DNA of 64,000 nucleotides, from NCBI GenBank assembly GCA_013138735.1, contig WTCE01000085.1, forward strand, positions 38,250 to 102,249. The letters run 5' to 3'. The position numbers and the translations under genes were made by a program. Of this stretch, positions 11,431 through 21,226 are shown piece by piece; within the stretch, counting starts at the first letter, position 1; each line of letters starts with the position of its first letter. The notes beneath the pieces were generated by a model that worked only from the letters and a program-made list of their open reading frames with translations, made no database searches and had not been told where the DNA came from. The stretch is from Crocinitomix sp. (GTDB lineage: Bacteria; Bacteroidota; Bacteroidia; Flavobacteriales_D; Crocinitomicaceae).

Positions 11431-11472
11431 AAAAAAACGGATCCCTCTTAATAGAGAAACCCGCTTTTCTTT
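11431..11472. terminator. Bidirectional terminator between convergent genes
   Basis: The stretch 11438-11463 folds into an 11-bp stem with three G-T wobbles and a 4-base loop. A run of seven A lies on its left and TTTTCTTT on its right, so it can end both the rightward methyltransferase transcript and the leftward T9SS-cargo transcript. Confidence 0.75.
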
Positions 11473-11490
11473 ACTAACTAATTTTTGTTC

Positions 11491-13257
11491 TTATTGCTTA
11501 ATCAATTTTGATACTTCCATTGCACCAGTAGTATTATCCCTTAAGGTTAAGAAATACATCCCAGCTGGAAATTCACTTAAATCAATACGGTCAGAATAAT
11601 AATTACCTTCCATAATTGCAGATGTGAAAATGATTTGACCCAATGAATTTCTGATGCTAAATTGGTGATTCTCTAGATCTGTTCCAGAAATTTCAACAAA
11701 AGCAGAATTCATTATTGGATTTGGAGAAACGGTTACCGTTGTTCCATTCATATTGAATGAACTTGGGTTTTCAGTTTGTCCGCCATCCGTGTCTTCAGGA
11801 GCATAATAAGTATAAATTGCTTTGCAATACACTAATTCCTTCAACCAGAAATCTGGGTGATCATAACCAGGCATAATGTCAACGACACTTTGTGGCGTAA
11901 GGATAACCTTATTCGCATCATGACTAATTGGAATTGCATCAAATTTTAAAGGTTCATAACAATCGTCATTTTTTTTCATATCAATTCCTGTCACAATATC
12001 AATTCCAAAATCACCATTCTCTTCGATTGGTCCAACAATTGTGAATCCTCTCTTATCTGCTCTTGGTATCATCATTTCTTGGTTGAAGAAATAAGGATGT
12101 TCCCCGCTGAATGTTGAGAACATTCCACCACCATGAGCATGGAAGTTAGGTGAAGGCGCTGGCCAAAAATAACCACCATATCTATTACCGCTTGGACGTT
12201 CAAATTCTACAATCCAAGGCGTTGCGCTGTTCTGTCCGCCAAGAAAATCAAAATATGTTCTAAATAAACCTGCAGCCACTAAAGTTTTAGGGTTTGTAGG
12301 GTTTAGCGCTAATTTGAAACCAGCAGCATTGTACGATCCATAAGTTGGATCTAATTCTAGGTAATATTCAGTCGCAATAAATGGACCACCTGAAACATCT
12401 CTAATCTGTGAAATTTGTGGGTTATGAATAACGCTGTTATTCGACATTAGCCATACTTCATCAACATTGTCGTCGTAAACAGCAGATACTCCACAGTGTT
12501 CACGGTTAGTCGATTCGAAAGAAAGATCATCTGTTACATTAAGACTGTGATCTACGAACACAGCTAAAACACCTTGTGCACCTGCAGGTGAACTGTTTGT
12601 GATTGCCATGCTTCCTGTTAAGAAATAGCCATTTGGAACTTCAACAATATCATTGATGTTTGCATGATCGTAATAAGCCGTAGACAATTCTTGATTGTTC
12701 ATCACATTTAAACCAAGGTCTAACTCTAAAATACGCGCCACACAACCAATCATTGGTACTTGAAATGGCTCGCCCATATAACCTCCGACAATGTAAGAGT
12801 CTTTCGCATGTGAATAAATAACATTTGTTCCGGCAGCGGTATGGAAACCATCTACTTGTAAATCGGCTATAAATCCTCCATTACCGTCAAGTTTAAACGC
12901 ATATAAATCGCCATCTGATGGATATTGATTCTGTACGTAACCAACTACAACGATATCTCCATAAGGATCGACAACTAAGTCTAAAGCTCGTTCATCTTGA
13001 TATTTGTCCATATTTACTGTCCATAAAAGATTTCCAGAAGCATCCACTCGCATCACGTTTATATCTTGGTTGTTTCCGGGTCTAAATAATGTTCCTGCGA
13101 GAATATAATCGCCATTAGGAGCAGTTTCAATTGAATAATGATTCATATCGGAACCAGGCTCATAAATTGTTTTTTGAAAACTTTGCGAGTAGGAATTCGA
13201 TCCGAGAATCAATAATAAGGCAGTACATAGACCGCCAAAAAAGTTTTGGGTGTTCAT
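11491..13257 (-). CDS. Secreted protein with T9SS type A sorting domain
   Basis: The 588-residue product begins MNTQNFFGGLCTALLLILGSNSYSQ, a clear signal peptide. Its body has repeated beta-rich units (NGDYILAGTLFRP, YGDIVVVGYVQN, PNGYFLTGSMA) like the WD/PQQ-type propellers seen in T9SS cargo. The last ~85 residues (VSPNPIMNSAFVEI ... GMYFLTL ... SKLIKQ) are a type A C-terminal sorting domain. Predicted to cross the outer membrane by type IX secretion. An in-frame extension of 35 codons upstream has no signal character, so the ATG at 13257 is used. Confidence 0.88.
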   Translation of the reverse strand: MNTQNFFGGLCTALLLILGSNSYSQSFQKTIYEPGSDMNHYSIETAPNGDYILAGTLFRPGNNQDINVMRVDASGNLLWTVNMDKYQDERALDLVVDPYGDIVVVGYVQNQYPSDGDLYAFKLDGNGGFIADLQVDGFHTAAGTNVIYSHAKDSYIVGGYMGEPFQVPMIGCVARILELDLGLNVMNNQELSTAYYDHANINDIVEVPNGYFLTGSMAITNSSPAGAQGVLAVFVDHSLNVTDDLSFESTNREHCGVSAVYDDNVDEVWLMSNNSVIHNPQISQIRDVSGGPFIATEYYLELDPTYGSYNAAGFKLALNPTNPKTLVAAGLFRTYFDFLGGQNSATPWIVEFERPSGNRYGGYFWPAPSPNFHAHGGGMFSTFSGEHPYFFNQEMMIPRADKRGFTIVGPIEENGDFGIDIVTGIDMKKNDDCYEPLKFDAIPISHDANKVILTPQSVVDIMPGYDHPDFWLKELVYCKAIYTYYAPEDTDGGQTENPSSFNMNGTTVTVSPNPIMNSAFVEISGTDLENHQFSIRNSLGQIIFTSAIMEGNYYSDRIDLSEFPAGMYFLTLRDNTTGAMEVSKLIKQ

Positions 13258-13689
13258 TGTAAATAAGTATAAGTTTCGCCTACTTTGTTGTTTTGGGTTC
13301 GCTGTTCGGCTTTTACGAATTGGGTTTGAGGTAAATGTACGAAGATGTATGCATGGTGTCAATAGTAGTTCTACGTAAGTAGTTAATATTGAAGTGATTT
13401 AAAAGTCACCGAACACATCTAAACGATTTAGCAAGGCGTTCGCTGTTAAACATGTAACAAAATCATGTTTTTTAGTTTTAAAAAAATCATGTATGAGACT
13501 GTTTTTTAACACTTTGCTCGACAGAACAGCCATTTTTCGTGAAGTTTTATCATTTTCATAAATTATAACTTCATTTTATATCGTGAATAAACTTGATTTT
13601 GGAGAATTGCACCTTTTAAAGATTTAGGAATCTGATGATTGCTTGAAACAAAGTTTTATTATGTCGTATGAAAGCAATACATTAAGGTA
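13258..13689. other. Long intergenic region between T9SS cargo gene and araC-type gene
   Basis: A 432-base stretch that must hold the promoters of both divergent neighbours. It is AT-rich with several T and A runs and a repeated AATCATGT motif (13461 and 13487). I see no convincing -33/-7 pair, ORF or RNA gene in it. Confidence 0.4.
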
Positions 13690-14529
13690 ATGATCCCAAC
13701 GCATGATCTTGACAATAATATAAAGGTACCTAGCATTCGTATCGTAAAATTAGACGAATTAACTAATTACGATTCTACTAAACCGCACAGACATAATTAT
13801 ATTGAACTCTTCTATTTTAATATAGGTTCTGGAAGTCATGATATTGATTTTAATGCTTTTCCCATAGAATCGGGTAGTGTTCATCTGGTGTCAAGCGGCA
13901 GGGTGCATAAGGTAAAACGCGATTTGAAAACGAATGGATTTGTCATTCTTTTCGAAGCATCAATTTTTGACTCAAATAGCAGTATTTCTAATTTTCTATT
14001 TGATCATTCGTGTTATGATGTGAATGAATTTTCTCCCATTTATAGATTTGATAAAGAAGTTAGCAATCATGTTTCTGGCATTATCACTAACATTTGGAAT
14101 GATTATAATTCCGAGAATGAACTAAAAAACGAATTTATTGTTTCGAATCTTTGTTTATTGCTGATCACTTGCATGCGATCTATTACACGGACAAATGTGC
14201 AACATGATAAAAACCAAGAGATTTATTTGAGCTTTCGAAAATTGTTACATCAAAAATATAAGATTGAAAAAAGTGTGAAAGCCTACGCTTTGGAATTGAA
14301 TGTTAGCGAAAAGCAATTGCATAAAATTGTGAAAGACAAGACAGGTTTATCTACCAGTGAACTTATTTATGGCCAAGTGATTTTAGAGGCCAAACGCTTG
14401 CTTAATGCTGGTGTTTCATCCAAAGAAATTGCATATAGCCTCAACTTTAGCGATCCTGCGCATTTTAGCAAGTTTTTTAAACTTAAAGTAGGTATGTCAC
14501 CCAAAGAATTTCGAAATCTACAAGATTAA
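13690..14529 (+). CDS. AraC-family transcriptional regulator
   Basis: 279 residues. The N-terminal part (about 20-110) has a cupin-like pattern with KPHRHNYIELFYFNIGSGSH and VHLVSSGRVHKVKR. The C-terminal 100 residues hold two helix-turn-helix motifs (ALELNVSEKQLHKIVKDKTG and IAYSLNFSDPAHFSKFFKLKVG) plus the closing MSPKEFR of AraC/XylS proteins. The effector is unknown. A decayed copy of the DNA-binding part is found at 15983-16205, beyond the adjacent phosphatase gene. Confidence 0.9.
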   Translation: MIPTHDLDNNIKVPSIRIVKLDELTNYDSTKPHRHNYIELFYFNIGSGSHDIDFNAFPIESGSVHLVSSGRVHKVKRDLKTNGFVILFEASIFDSNSSISNFLFDHSCYDVNEFSPIYRFDKEVSNHVSGIITNIWNDYNSENELKNEFIVSNLCLLLITCMRSITRTNVQHDKNQEIYLSFRKLLHQKYKIEKSVKAYALELNVSEKQLHKIVKDKTGLSTSELIYGQVILEAKRLLNAGVSSKEIAYSLNFSDPAHFSKFFKLKVGMSPKEFRNLQD

Positions 14530-14698
14530 GAAACAAAGATCTATTAGGTTGATTGTGAAGTAGTTATTCTGAAAAACTATTCCAGTTGACTGATTAAGGT
14601 CTTGGTTCAACATTCTTTGACTCAAAATTTTTGTAAAATGTAAGGATATAGTATGAATCAAGTCCAATAAAAGAATACTTCATTTTTTCGATTAGCCT

Positions 14699-15970
14699 AT
14701 GCCGCTTGTTTCACACAAAGTTGACTACAATTATATCTACGAATCTTTTCCAGATATGTGTCTATCCTTGAATCCGGCGACGGGGAAAATCATATCATTT
14801 AACAAAACTTTATTAGATACCTTAGGTTATACGGGGGAAGAAATTTATAATTCCACATTATTTGATTTATATGCCGAGAATGAAGCGGATAAGGTGAAGG
14901 CTAATTTAATCTCGCTGGGACAGAATCGCTCTCCTAAATACTCAGATTTTATTCTTAAAAAGAAGAATGGAGAGCTATTGGAGGTTACGTTGAAGTTAAC
15001 TTTTGTAAAAGATGACTTGGGGAATATATTATACAGCAATGCCGTCTGGAGAGATGTTACGGCTTTGAAAAATGTTGAAAGAGCATTGGCACTTGAAAGG
15101 AAGAAGGTTGATGCGCAAAATATTTTGATTTCGGAACAGCATCAAAATTTCGTTGATTCGATAAGCTACGCTAAAAGAATCCAAGAGGGTATGTTACCTG
15201 CGTCAAGTGAAATTAATGCTGTTTTTCCAAATAATTTTATTTATTATCGACCAAAGGGAATTGTCAGTGGCGATTTTTATTGGATGTATGAAAAGCGAGA
15301 TCAAGTTGTGTTTTCAGTTGCCGATTGTACTGGTCATGGCGTTCCTGGTGCTTTAATGAGTATGGCAGGCATTGCTTTGTTTGATCAGATAGTGGCAGAA
15401 CAAGACATTTATTGTGCTGGAATAATAATGAATAAAATTCGTACTGGAATTATAAAGGCCCTAAAACAAGGACATACGGACAGCACTAATTCAGATGGAA
15501 TGGACGCAGGGCTATGCGTTTATAATAAAACAAACAAGATCTTACAATTTGCTGGGGCAAATAATTCTTTAATTATTATTCGAGAAAAAGGCGATCCTTT
15601 ATTGGATGAGAAAGGAAATAACTATCCTATTTATTCTGAAGATGAGTCTTTTGCACTTTATGAAATAAAAGGTCAACGCCAACCATTAGGTTATTATTTC
15701 GGAATGGGACTTTTGTTTGAGAAAAAGCAAATCCAATTAAAAGAGAATGACCGACTTTATTTATATTCTGATGGTTTTCAAGATCAACTTGGCGGAGATA
15801 AAGAGAAAGTAAAAAAATACCTTTCCAAACGGTTCAAAGAAATGTTGTTGACCCAAGCTTCTGCCTCTTTCTGCGAATTAAAAGGAATTTTGGATTCTAT
15901 TCATAAATCATGGAAAGGTGAGACCAATGAACAGACAGATGATATTTGCATTTGGGGAATTCAAGTCTAA
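14699..15970 (+). CDS. PAS-domain SpoIIE-type PP2C phosphatase
   Basis: 423 residues. An N-terminal PAS domain (about 10-120: IISFNKTLLDTLGYTGEEIY, ending AVWRDVTALKNVE) connects by a helical linker to a SpoIIE/RsbU-type serine phosphatase domain. That domain has RPKGIVSGDFYW, VADCTGHGVPGALMSM and YSDGFQDQLGG, which supply the metal-binding Asp residues. Such proteins usually dephosphorylate anti-anti-sigma factors, but none is encoded nearby. No membrane segment, so cytosolic sensing is expected. A second SpoIIE protein with a membrane sensor lies at 41816. Confidence 0.9.
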   Translation: MPLVSHKVDYNYIYESFPDMCLSLNPATGKIISFNKTLLDTLGYTGEEIYNSTLFDLYAENEADKVKANLISLGQNRSPKYSDFILKKKNGELLEVTLKLTFVKDDLGNILYSNAVWRDVTALKNVERALALERKKVDAQNILISEQHQNFVDSISYAKRIQEGMLPASSEINAVFPNNFIYYRPKGIVSGDFYWMYEKRDQVVFSVADCTGHGVPGALMSMAGIALFDQIVAEQDIYCAGIIMNKIRTGIIKALKQGHTDSTNSDGMDAGLCVYNKTNKILQFAGANNSLIIIREKGDPLLDEKGNNYPIYSEDESFALYEIKGQRQPLGYYFGMGLLFEKKQIQLKENDRLYLYSDGFQDQLGGDKEKVKKYLSKRFKEMLLTQASASFCELKGILDSIHKSWKGETNEQTDDICIWGIQV

Positions 15971-15982
15971 ATTTTTTGACTG

Positions 15983-16205
15983 AGTTTTGAAATTGAATAT
16001 TAGCAAGAGCATTTGCCTAAATTGTGAAAAGCAAGACAAGTTTATAAACCATTGAACTCATTTATGGCTTAAGTGAATTTCGGGGTCAAACGCCTTTAAG
16101 TTTTGGGATTTCATCAATAGAAATTGCATAGCGCTCAACTTGACTGATTCCATGCATTTCAGTATTTTTTAATCTTAAAGCAGGGATATAACCTAAGGGA
16201 TATAG
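15983..16205 (+). pseudogene. Decayed AraC-type DNA-binding domain
   Basis: This stretch aligns along its length with 14288-14508 of the intact AraC-family gene. Matching blocks include AATTGAATRTTAGC, AAATTGTGAAA, CAAGACARGTTTAT, TCAAACGCC and AAATTGCATA. The reading frame is broken by several in-frame stops and frameshifts, and the N-terminal cupin part is missing. It is most simply the remnant of a duplicated regulator. About 150 bases of unremarkable AT-rich DNA separate it from the next gene. Confidence 0.8.
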
Positions 16206-16366
16206 AAAAAATCAATTTAAATAACTGCTTCTACGATCAGTAATTTCTCATTTTGTTGACTATTCATGGTTTTTTTATAATTCTTTTCAATGAAAGAAAA
16301 TAGATTTTGGAGCTAATGTCGGCATATTACTTAATTTAGTAAACCAAAGAAAATAGATCTCCTAGA

Positions 16367-17323
16367 ATGAAAAATTACACCAAACGTTTTCAAATACTGC
16401 TTATTCTTTCATTGATGCTTCTGCCAATTCAATCAGTTTTCGGCCAAACTGAATATGAGCTAATGATTGAAGTTGAAAAGTTAATTAATGATGGTAAACT
16501 CAATAAAGCAATCAAGAGTTGTGATCAAATTATTGCAGGAAATCCACAAAATTATGGAGCTTACATTAGTAAAAGTAATGTTTTGGTTGAGTTAGAGAAG
16601 TATGATGAAGCCATAACTGCGTTAAATGATGGTTTGGAAGCAAATCCAGAAGAAGCTTGGCTTTATAATCAACGTGCTTTATTATATCAGTCCTATGGAA
16701 TGACCTATCCAGCTTTGAGAGATTATAAAAAAGGGATAGAATTTGCGAAGAATGATACCATGAAGAATACGCTTTGGATGAATCAGGCAACGGCGAAATC
16801 CTCTTTAAGGGAATTTGAAGCGTCTTATAAAATTCTGCAAAAGTGTTTCGCGTTTGACTCAACAAATTTGGGCGTACTCAATAATTTGGCAACTGTTTGT
16901 GATGAGATTGGAAAGCCTGAATTAACAGAATATTATTTGCTTAAAGTAATTAAAATTGATAGCCTATTTATAGGAGGTTATGTCAACCTTGGATTTATGT
17001 ATCAAGGTAGAGAAGAGTATGAAAAATCGATTACTTATTTTGATAAAGCATTAGAAATCCAACCTGATGAAGCTTATTCATATAGCAATAGAAGCTATAG
17101 TAAACTAAAAATTGGAGATGTTAAAGGTGCATTGGATGATGTAAACAAATCATTAGAACTATATCCTGGGAACTCTTATGCTTATAGAAATCGTGCACTT
17201 ATTTATATTGAAATGGATAAAATGAAAAAGGCATGCGAAGATTTGCAACTGGCAATTGATTGGAAATTCACACAAGCTTATGGTAAAGAGGTAGTTGATT
17301 TGCAGGGAAAGTACTGCAGATAG
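16367..17323 (+). CDS. Secreted tetratricopeptide-repeat protein
   Basis: The 318-residue product starts with a signal peptide (RFQILLILSLMLLPIQSVFG, then Q). Six or seven TPR units follow, for example YDEAITALNDGLEANPEEAWLY and YEKSITYFDKALEIQPDEAYSY. Likely a periplasmic or outer-membrane scaffold for protein-protein contacts; no enzymatic domain. It converges on the small lipoprotein gene, with one base between their ends. Confidence 0.88.
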   Translation: MKNYTKRFQILLILSLMLLPIQSVFGQTEYELMIEVEKLINDGKLNKAIKSCDQIIAGNPQNYGAYISKSNVLVELEKYDEAITALNDGLEANPEEAWLYNQRALLYQSYGMTYPALRDYKKGIEFAKNDTMKNTLWMNQATAKSSLREFEASYKILQKCFAFDSTNLGVLNNLATVCDEIGKPELTEYYLLKVIKIDSLFIGGYVNLGFMYQGREEYEKSITYFDKALEIQPDEAYSYSNRSYSKLKIGDVKGALDDVNKSLELYPGNSYAYRNRALIYIEMDKMKKACEDLQLAIDWKFTQAYGKEVVDLQGKYCR

Positions 17324-17324
17324 T

Positions 17325-17654
17325 TTATTTCAACTCAAATCCCCAATAAGCCATATAACCAACCTGCGATTTATCTACTTGAACACGATATTCTAATCCT
17401 GTCAAACAATCACAATCTTGATAGGTTGCAATGCGATCGCCTACAATTTTAATTTTGAGCGGAATTATCCCCTCAGACTTTAAAAAAGTCTCTAAGGTGT
17501 TTTTAGATTTCCGGTTACTTGATTCGTGCGCCCAAAAAGGAAGCTGCGTTGATTCCTCATAAATCACCCATTTACCATCCGTTGTTTTAGAGCAACTTTG
17601 CAGCCCTGTAAAAGTGAATAGCATCAGCCCAATTGAAAGTAGTAGAATTCGCAT
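17325..17654 (-). CDS. Small lipoprotein, unknown function
   Basis: 109 residues starting MRILLLSIGLMLFTFTGLQSC, a signal with a lipobox-like LQSC. The mature part has WVIYEES, a DCDCL pair and a C-terminal strand region (VGYMAYWGFELK). The reading frame is open upstream for 16 codons, but only the ATG at 17654 gives a proper lipoprotein signal. No family recognised. Divergent from icmF. Confidence 0.7.
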   Translation of the reverse strand: MRILLLSIGLMLFTFTGLQSCSKTTDGKWVIYEESTQLPFWAHESSNRKSKNTLETFLKSEGIIPLKIKIVGDRIATYQDCDCLTGLEYRVQVDKSQVGYMAYWGFELK

Positions 17655-17709
17655 AGTATTGTTTTGGAATAAATCCAAGCAAATTTCGTTCCAAAAGAGC
17701 ACAAATTGC

Positions 17710-17717
17710 TATATTTG
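17710..17717 (+). promoter_or_regulatory. Candidate -7 element (TAnnTTTG) for icmF
   Basis: TATATTTG fits the Bacteroidota -7 consensus and lies 24 bases before the icmF ATG. The -33 position holds TTTCG rather than TTTG, so the promoter is incomplete by consensus. Confidence 0.4.
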
Positions 17718-17741
17718 TACACCTATAAAACGACGAATTAG

Positions 17742-20700
17742 ATGGAAAGAATCGAACCATATAAGCCAACCAATAAAGTACGAATTGTAACTGCTGCCTC
17801 ACTTTTTGACGGACATGATGCCGCCATAAATATTATGCGCCGAATTATCCAGTCTACTGGCTGCGAAGTCATTCATTTAGGACATGATAGAAGCGTTGAA
17901 GAAGTTGTCAATTGTGCCATTCAAGAAGATGTGCAAGCAATTGCAATGACTTCATACCAAGGCGGACATATAGAGTATTTAAAATACATGTATGACTTGT
18001 TGAATGAAAAAGGAGCAGGACAAATTAAGATTTTTGCTGGTGGTGGTGGAACGATTTTACCTGATGAGATTAAAGAATTGGAAGCTTACGGTATTACACG
18101 CATCTACCATCCTGATGATGGGCGTGAAATGGGCTTGCAAGGTATGATTAACGATTTAGTTAAACGTGCAGATTTTCCAGTAGGAGAAAAGTTAGATGGT
18201 GAGGTGAATCATTTGGCAGAGAAAGAAGTGACGGCGATTGCACGCATGATTAGTGCCGCAGAAAACTATCCGGAAAACGCGGAAGCGGACATGGAAAAAG
18301 TACGCGAAATGGCTGCCAAGGTTGATACGCCAGTTCTTGGGATTACGGGAACAGGTGGATCTGGGAAATCTTCATTAGTAGATGAATTAGTGCGTCGTTT
18401 TTTAGTTGATTTTAAAGACAAAACAATCGCAATCGTTTCGGTTGATCCAAGTAAACGTAAAACGGGTGGTGCGTTGTTAGGAGATCGAATTCGTATGAAT
18501 GCTATAAAGAATGATCGTGTTTATATGCGCTCATTAGCAACACGCCAAAGTAATTTGGCATTGAGTAAGCATGTTTCAGAAGCCTTATTAATTCTAAAAG
18601 CAGCCCAATATGATTTAGTCATTTTGGAAACTTCAGGAATTGGGCAGTCTGATACGGAAATAATGGACCATTCAGATGTTTCGTTATATGTAATGACACC
18701 AGAATTTGGTGCTGCTACTCAGCTTGAGAAAATTGACATGTTAGATTTTGCTGATATAGTTGCCATTAATAAGTTTGACAAACGTGGGGCTTTAGATGCA
18801 GTAAGAGATGTGAAAAAACAATATGTTCGGAATCATCAATTATGGGAAACTGATCATAATGATTTGCCAGTTTACGGAACAATAGCATCACAGTTCAATG
18901 ATCCTGGAATGAATACGCTTTATAAAGCGATCATGGATAAAGTTGTGGAGAAAACAGCTGCAAAAGATTTGGTTTCTAAAATGGAAATAACGGCAGAAAT
19001 GTCTGAGAAGATCTTTATTATTCCTCCCGCACGTTCACGCTATTTATCTGAAATTTCAGAGAATAATAGAAGTTATGATGCCGTTGCAGCCACGCAAGAA
19101 GAGGTAGCACAGAAATTGTACGGAATTAATAAAACCATTGAATCGGTTACTGGACAAAAGGTTGAACTAAACAGCATTGGTATTAATGATGAAGGTTTAA
19201 CTGCAGATAATCCTGAGTTTTTATCCTTATTATTAAAAGAATTTGCACGAACTAAAATGGATTTAGATCCCTATAATTGGGAGCATATTCTAAACTGGAA
19301 TGCAAAAGTTAAATGCTATAAAGATCCTGTCTATTCATTTAAGGTAAGGGATAAAGAAATTAATATTGAAACACATACCAAATCCCTTTCACAATCAGAT
19401 ATTCCTAAAATTGCATTGCCAAAATATGCGGCTTGGGGTGATTTATTGAAATGGATTTTACAAGAAAATGTACCGGGTGAATTCCCGTATACTGCAGGAC
19501 TTTATCCATTCAAAAGAACAGGAGAAGATCCAACACGAATGTTTGCTGGTGAAGGTGGACCAGAGAGAACTAATAAAAGATTCCACTATGTAAGTTTAGG
19601 AATGCCTGCAAAGCGTTTGTCTACTGCCTTTGATTCGGTTACGCTATATGGAAATGATCCGGCAGTGAGACCAGATATTTATGGTAAAGTAGGGAACTCA
19701 GGAGTTTCTATTTGCTGTTTAGATGATGCCAAAAAATTATATTCAGGATTTGATTTATCACATTCATTGACTTCGGTATCCATGACTATAAATGGTCCTG
19801 CACCAATGTTGTTAGGATTCTTTATGAATGCGGCAATTGATCAAAATTGTGAAAAACACATTATAGAAAACGGATTAGAGGCTGCGGTTGAAGCAGCAAT
19901 CGCAAAAATCTACAAGGATAAAGGTGTAAAGCGCCCTGCTTATCAAGGTGACTTGCCAGAAGGAAACAACGGTTTAGGTTTAATGCTATTGGGCGTTACT
20001 GGTGACCAAGTTTTACCAGCAGACATTTACAGCAAAATTAAAATAGACACATTAGCGCAAGTTCGTGGAACCGTGCAGGCAGATATCTTGAAAGAAGATC
20101 AGGCGCAAAACACATGCATTTTCTCAACTGAATTTGCCCTCAGGTTAATGGGGGATGTGCAAGAGTATTTTATTGATAACGGAGTGCGTAATTTCTATTC
20201 TGTTTCAATATCTGGATACCACATTGCAGAAGCGGGTGCAAATCCAATTACGCAATTGGCATTGACTTTAGCAAATGGATTTACGTATGTTGAGTATTAT
20301 TTAAGTAGAGGAATGGACATTAATAAGTTTGGTCCCAACCTTTCTTTCTTCTTCTCAAACGGAATTGATCCTGAATATGCAGTTATTGGGCGAGTAGCAC
20401 GTAAAATATGGTCAAAAGCCATGAAGAATAAATACAAAGCGAATCCGCGTGCGCAAATGCTAAAATATCACATTCAAACTTCTGGTCGGTCATTGCATGC
20501 ACAAGAAATTGACTTTAACGATATTCGAACAACCTTGCAAGCGTTATATGCGATCAATGACAATTGTAATTCATTGCATACCAATGCTTATGACGAAGCT
20601 ATAACAACACCTACAGAAGAATCTGTAAGACGTGCTATGGCCATTCAGTTGATCATTAATAAAGAACTAGGCCTTTCGAAAAATGAAAATCCAATTCAAG

Positions 20701-21164
20701 GTGCTTTTATAATTGAAGAACTAACAGATTTGGTTGAGGAGGCTGTTTTGATGGAATTTGATCGTATTACTGAACGTGGGGGAGTACTTGGTGCAATGGA
20801 AACCATGTATCAACGCAGTAAAATTCAAGAAGAGAGTTTGTATTATGAAACGTTAAAACACAACGGTGAATTTCCAATTATTGGAGTGAATACGTTCTTG
20901 AGTAAAAATGGATCGCCGACTATTGTTCCTGAGGAAGTTATTCGTGCAACGGAAACTGAAAAGCAATACCAAATCACTATGCTTTCTGAATTGCAAAAAG
21001 CACATGCGGATAAGGTGGCTGAAACTTTAACTACCATTCAAAATGCTGCCGTGCAAAACGAAAACATTTTTGCACACTTAATGGAAGCGACTAAATTTTG
21101 CTCTTTGGGGCAGATCACGGAAGCATTGTTTCAAGTAGGAGGTCAGTACCGTAGAAATATGTAG
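17742..21164 (+). CDS. icmF: Fused isobutyryl-CoA mutase (IcmF-type, B12-dependent)
   Basis: Interconverts acyl-CoA isomers such as isobutyryl-CoA and n-butyryl-CoA by radical carbon migration. The 1140 residues carry, in order, a B12-binding domain ([14 protein letters not shown] with the lower-ligand His near 25, then FAGGGGTI), a MeaI-type G-protein chaperone with Walker [13 protein letters not shown] near 200-211 and NKFD, and the large mutase domain ([40 protein letters not shown]). Length and order match fused IcmF proteins. The exact acyl-CoA preference cannot be read safely by eye. Followed by a short hairpin. Confidence 0.95.
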   Translation: MERIEPYKPTNKVRIVTAASLFDGHDAAINIMRRIIQSTGCEVIHLGHDRSVEEVVNCAIQEDVQAIAMTSYQGGHIEYLKYMYDLLNEKGAGQIKIFAGGGGTILPDEIKELEAYGITRIYHPDDGREMGLQGMINDLVKRADFPVGEKLDGEVNHLAEKEVTAIARMISAAENYPENAEADMEKVREMAAKVDTPVLGITGTGGSGKSSLVDELVRRFLVDFKDKTIAIVSVDPSKRKTGGALLGDRIRMNAIKNDRVYMRSLATRQSNLALSKHVSEALLILKAAQYDLVILETSGIGQSDTEIMDHSDVSLYVMTPEFGAATQLEKIDMLDFADIVAINKFDKRGALDAVRDVKKQYVRNHQLWETDHNDLPVYGTIASQFNDPGMNTLYKAIMDKVVEKTAAKDLVSKMEITAEMSEKIFIIPPARSRYLSEISENNRSYDAVAATQEEVAQKLYGINKTIESVTGQKVELNSIGINDEGLTADNPEFLSLLLKEFARTKMDLDPYNWEHILNWNAKVKCYKDPVYSFKVRDKEINIETHTKSLSQSDIPKIALPKYAAWGDLLKWILQENVPGEFPYTAGLYPFKRTGEDPTRMFAGEGGPERTNKRFHYVSLGMPAKRLSTAFDSVTLYGNDPAVRPDIYGKVGNSGVSICCLDDAKKLYSGFDLSHSLTSVSMTINGPAPMLLGFFMNAAIDQNCEKHIIENGLEAAVEAAIAKIYKDKGVKRPAYQGDLPEGNNGLGLMLLGVTGDQVLPADIYSKIKIDTLAQVRGTVQADILKEDQAQNTCIFSTEFALRLMGDVQEYFIDNGVRNFYSVSISGYHIAEAGANPITQLALTLANGFTYVEYYLSRGMDINKFGPNLSFFFSNGIDPEYAVIGRVARKIWSKAMKNKYKANPRAQMLKYHIQTSGRSLHAQEIDFNDIRTTLQALYAINDNCNSLHTNAYDEAITTPTEESVRRAMAIQLIINKELGLSKNENPIQGAFIIEELTDLVEEAVLMEFDRITERGGVLGAMETMYQRSKIQEESLYYETLKHNGEFPIIGVNTFLSKNGSPTIVPEEVIRATETEKQYQITMLSELQKAHADKVAETLTTIQNAAVQNENIFAHLMEATKFCSLGQITEALFQVGGQYRRNM

Positions 21165-21179
21165 CCGCGAGCGGCTTTT
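21164..21179 (+). terminator. Short hairpin with T-run after icmF
   Basis: GCCGCGAGCGGC forms a 4-bp GC-rich stem with a tetraloop, followed by TTTTATT, starting at the last base of the icmF stop codon. Plausible weak terminator; the stem is short. Confidence 0.4.
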
Positions 21180-21226
21180 ATTACGATTTGATGTAGTTAT
21201 ATAAAGTTGATTAACTTTGATTTAAG

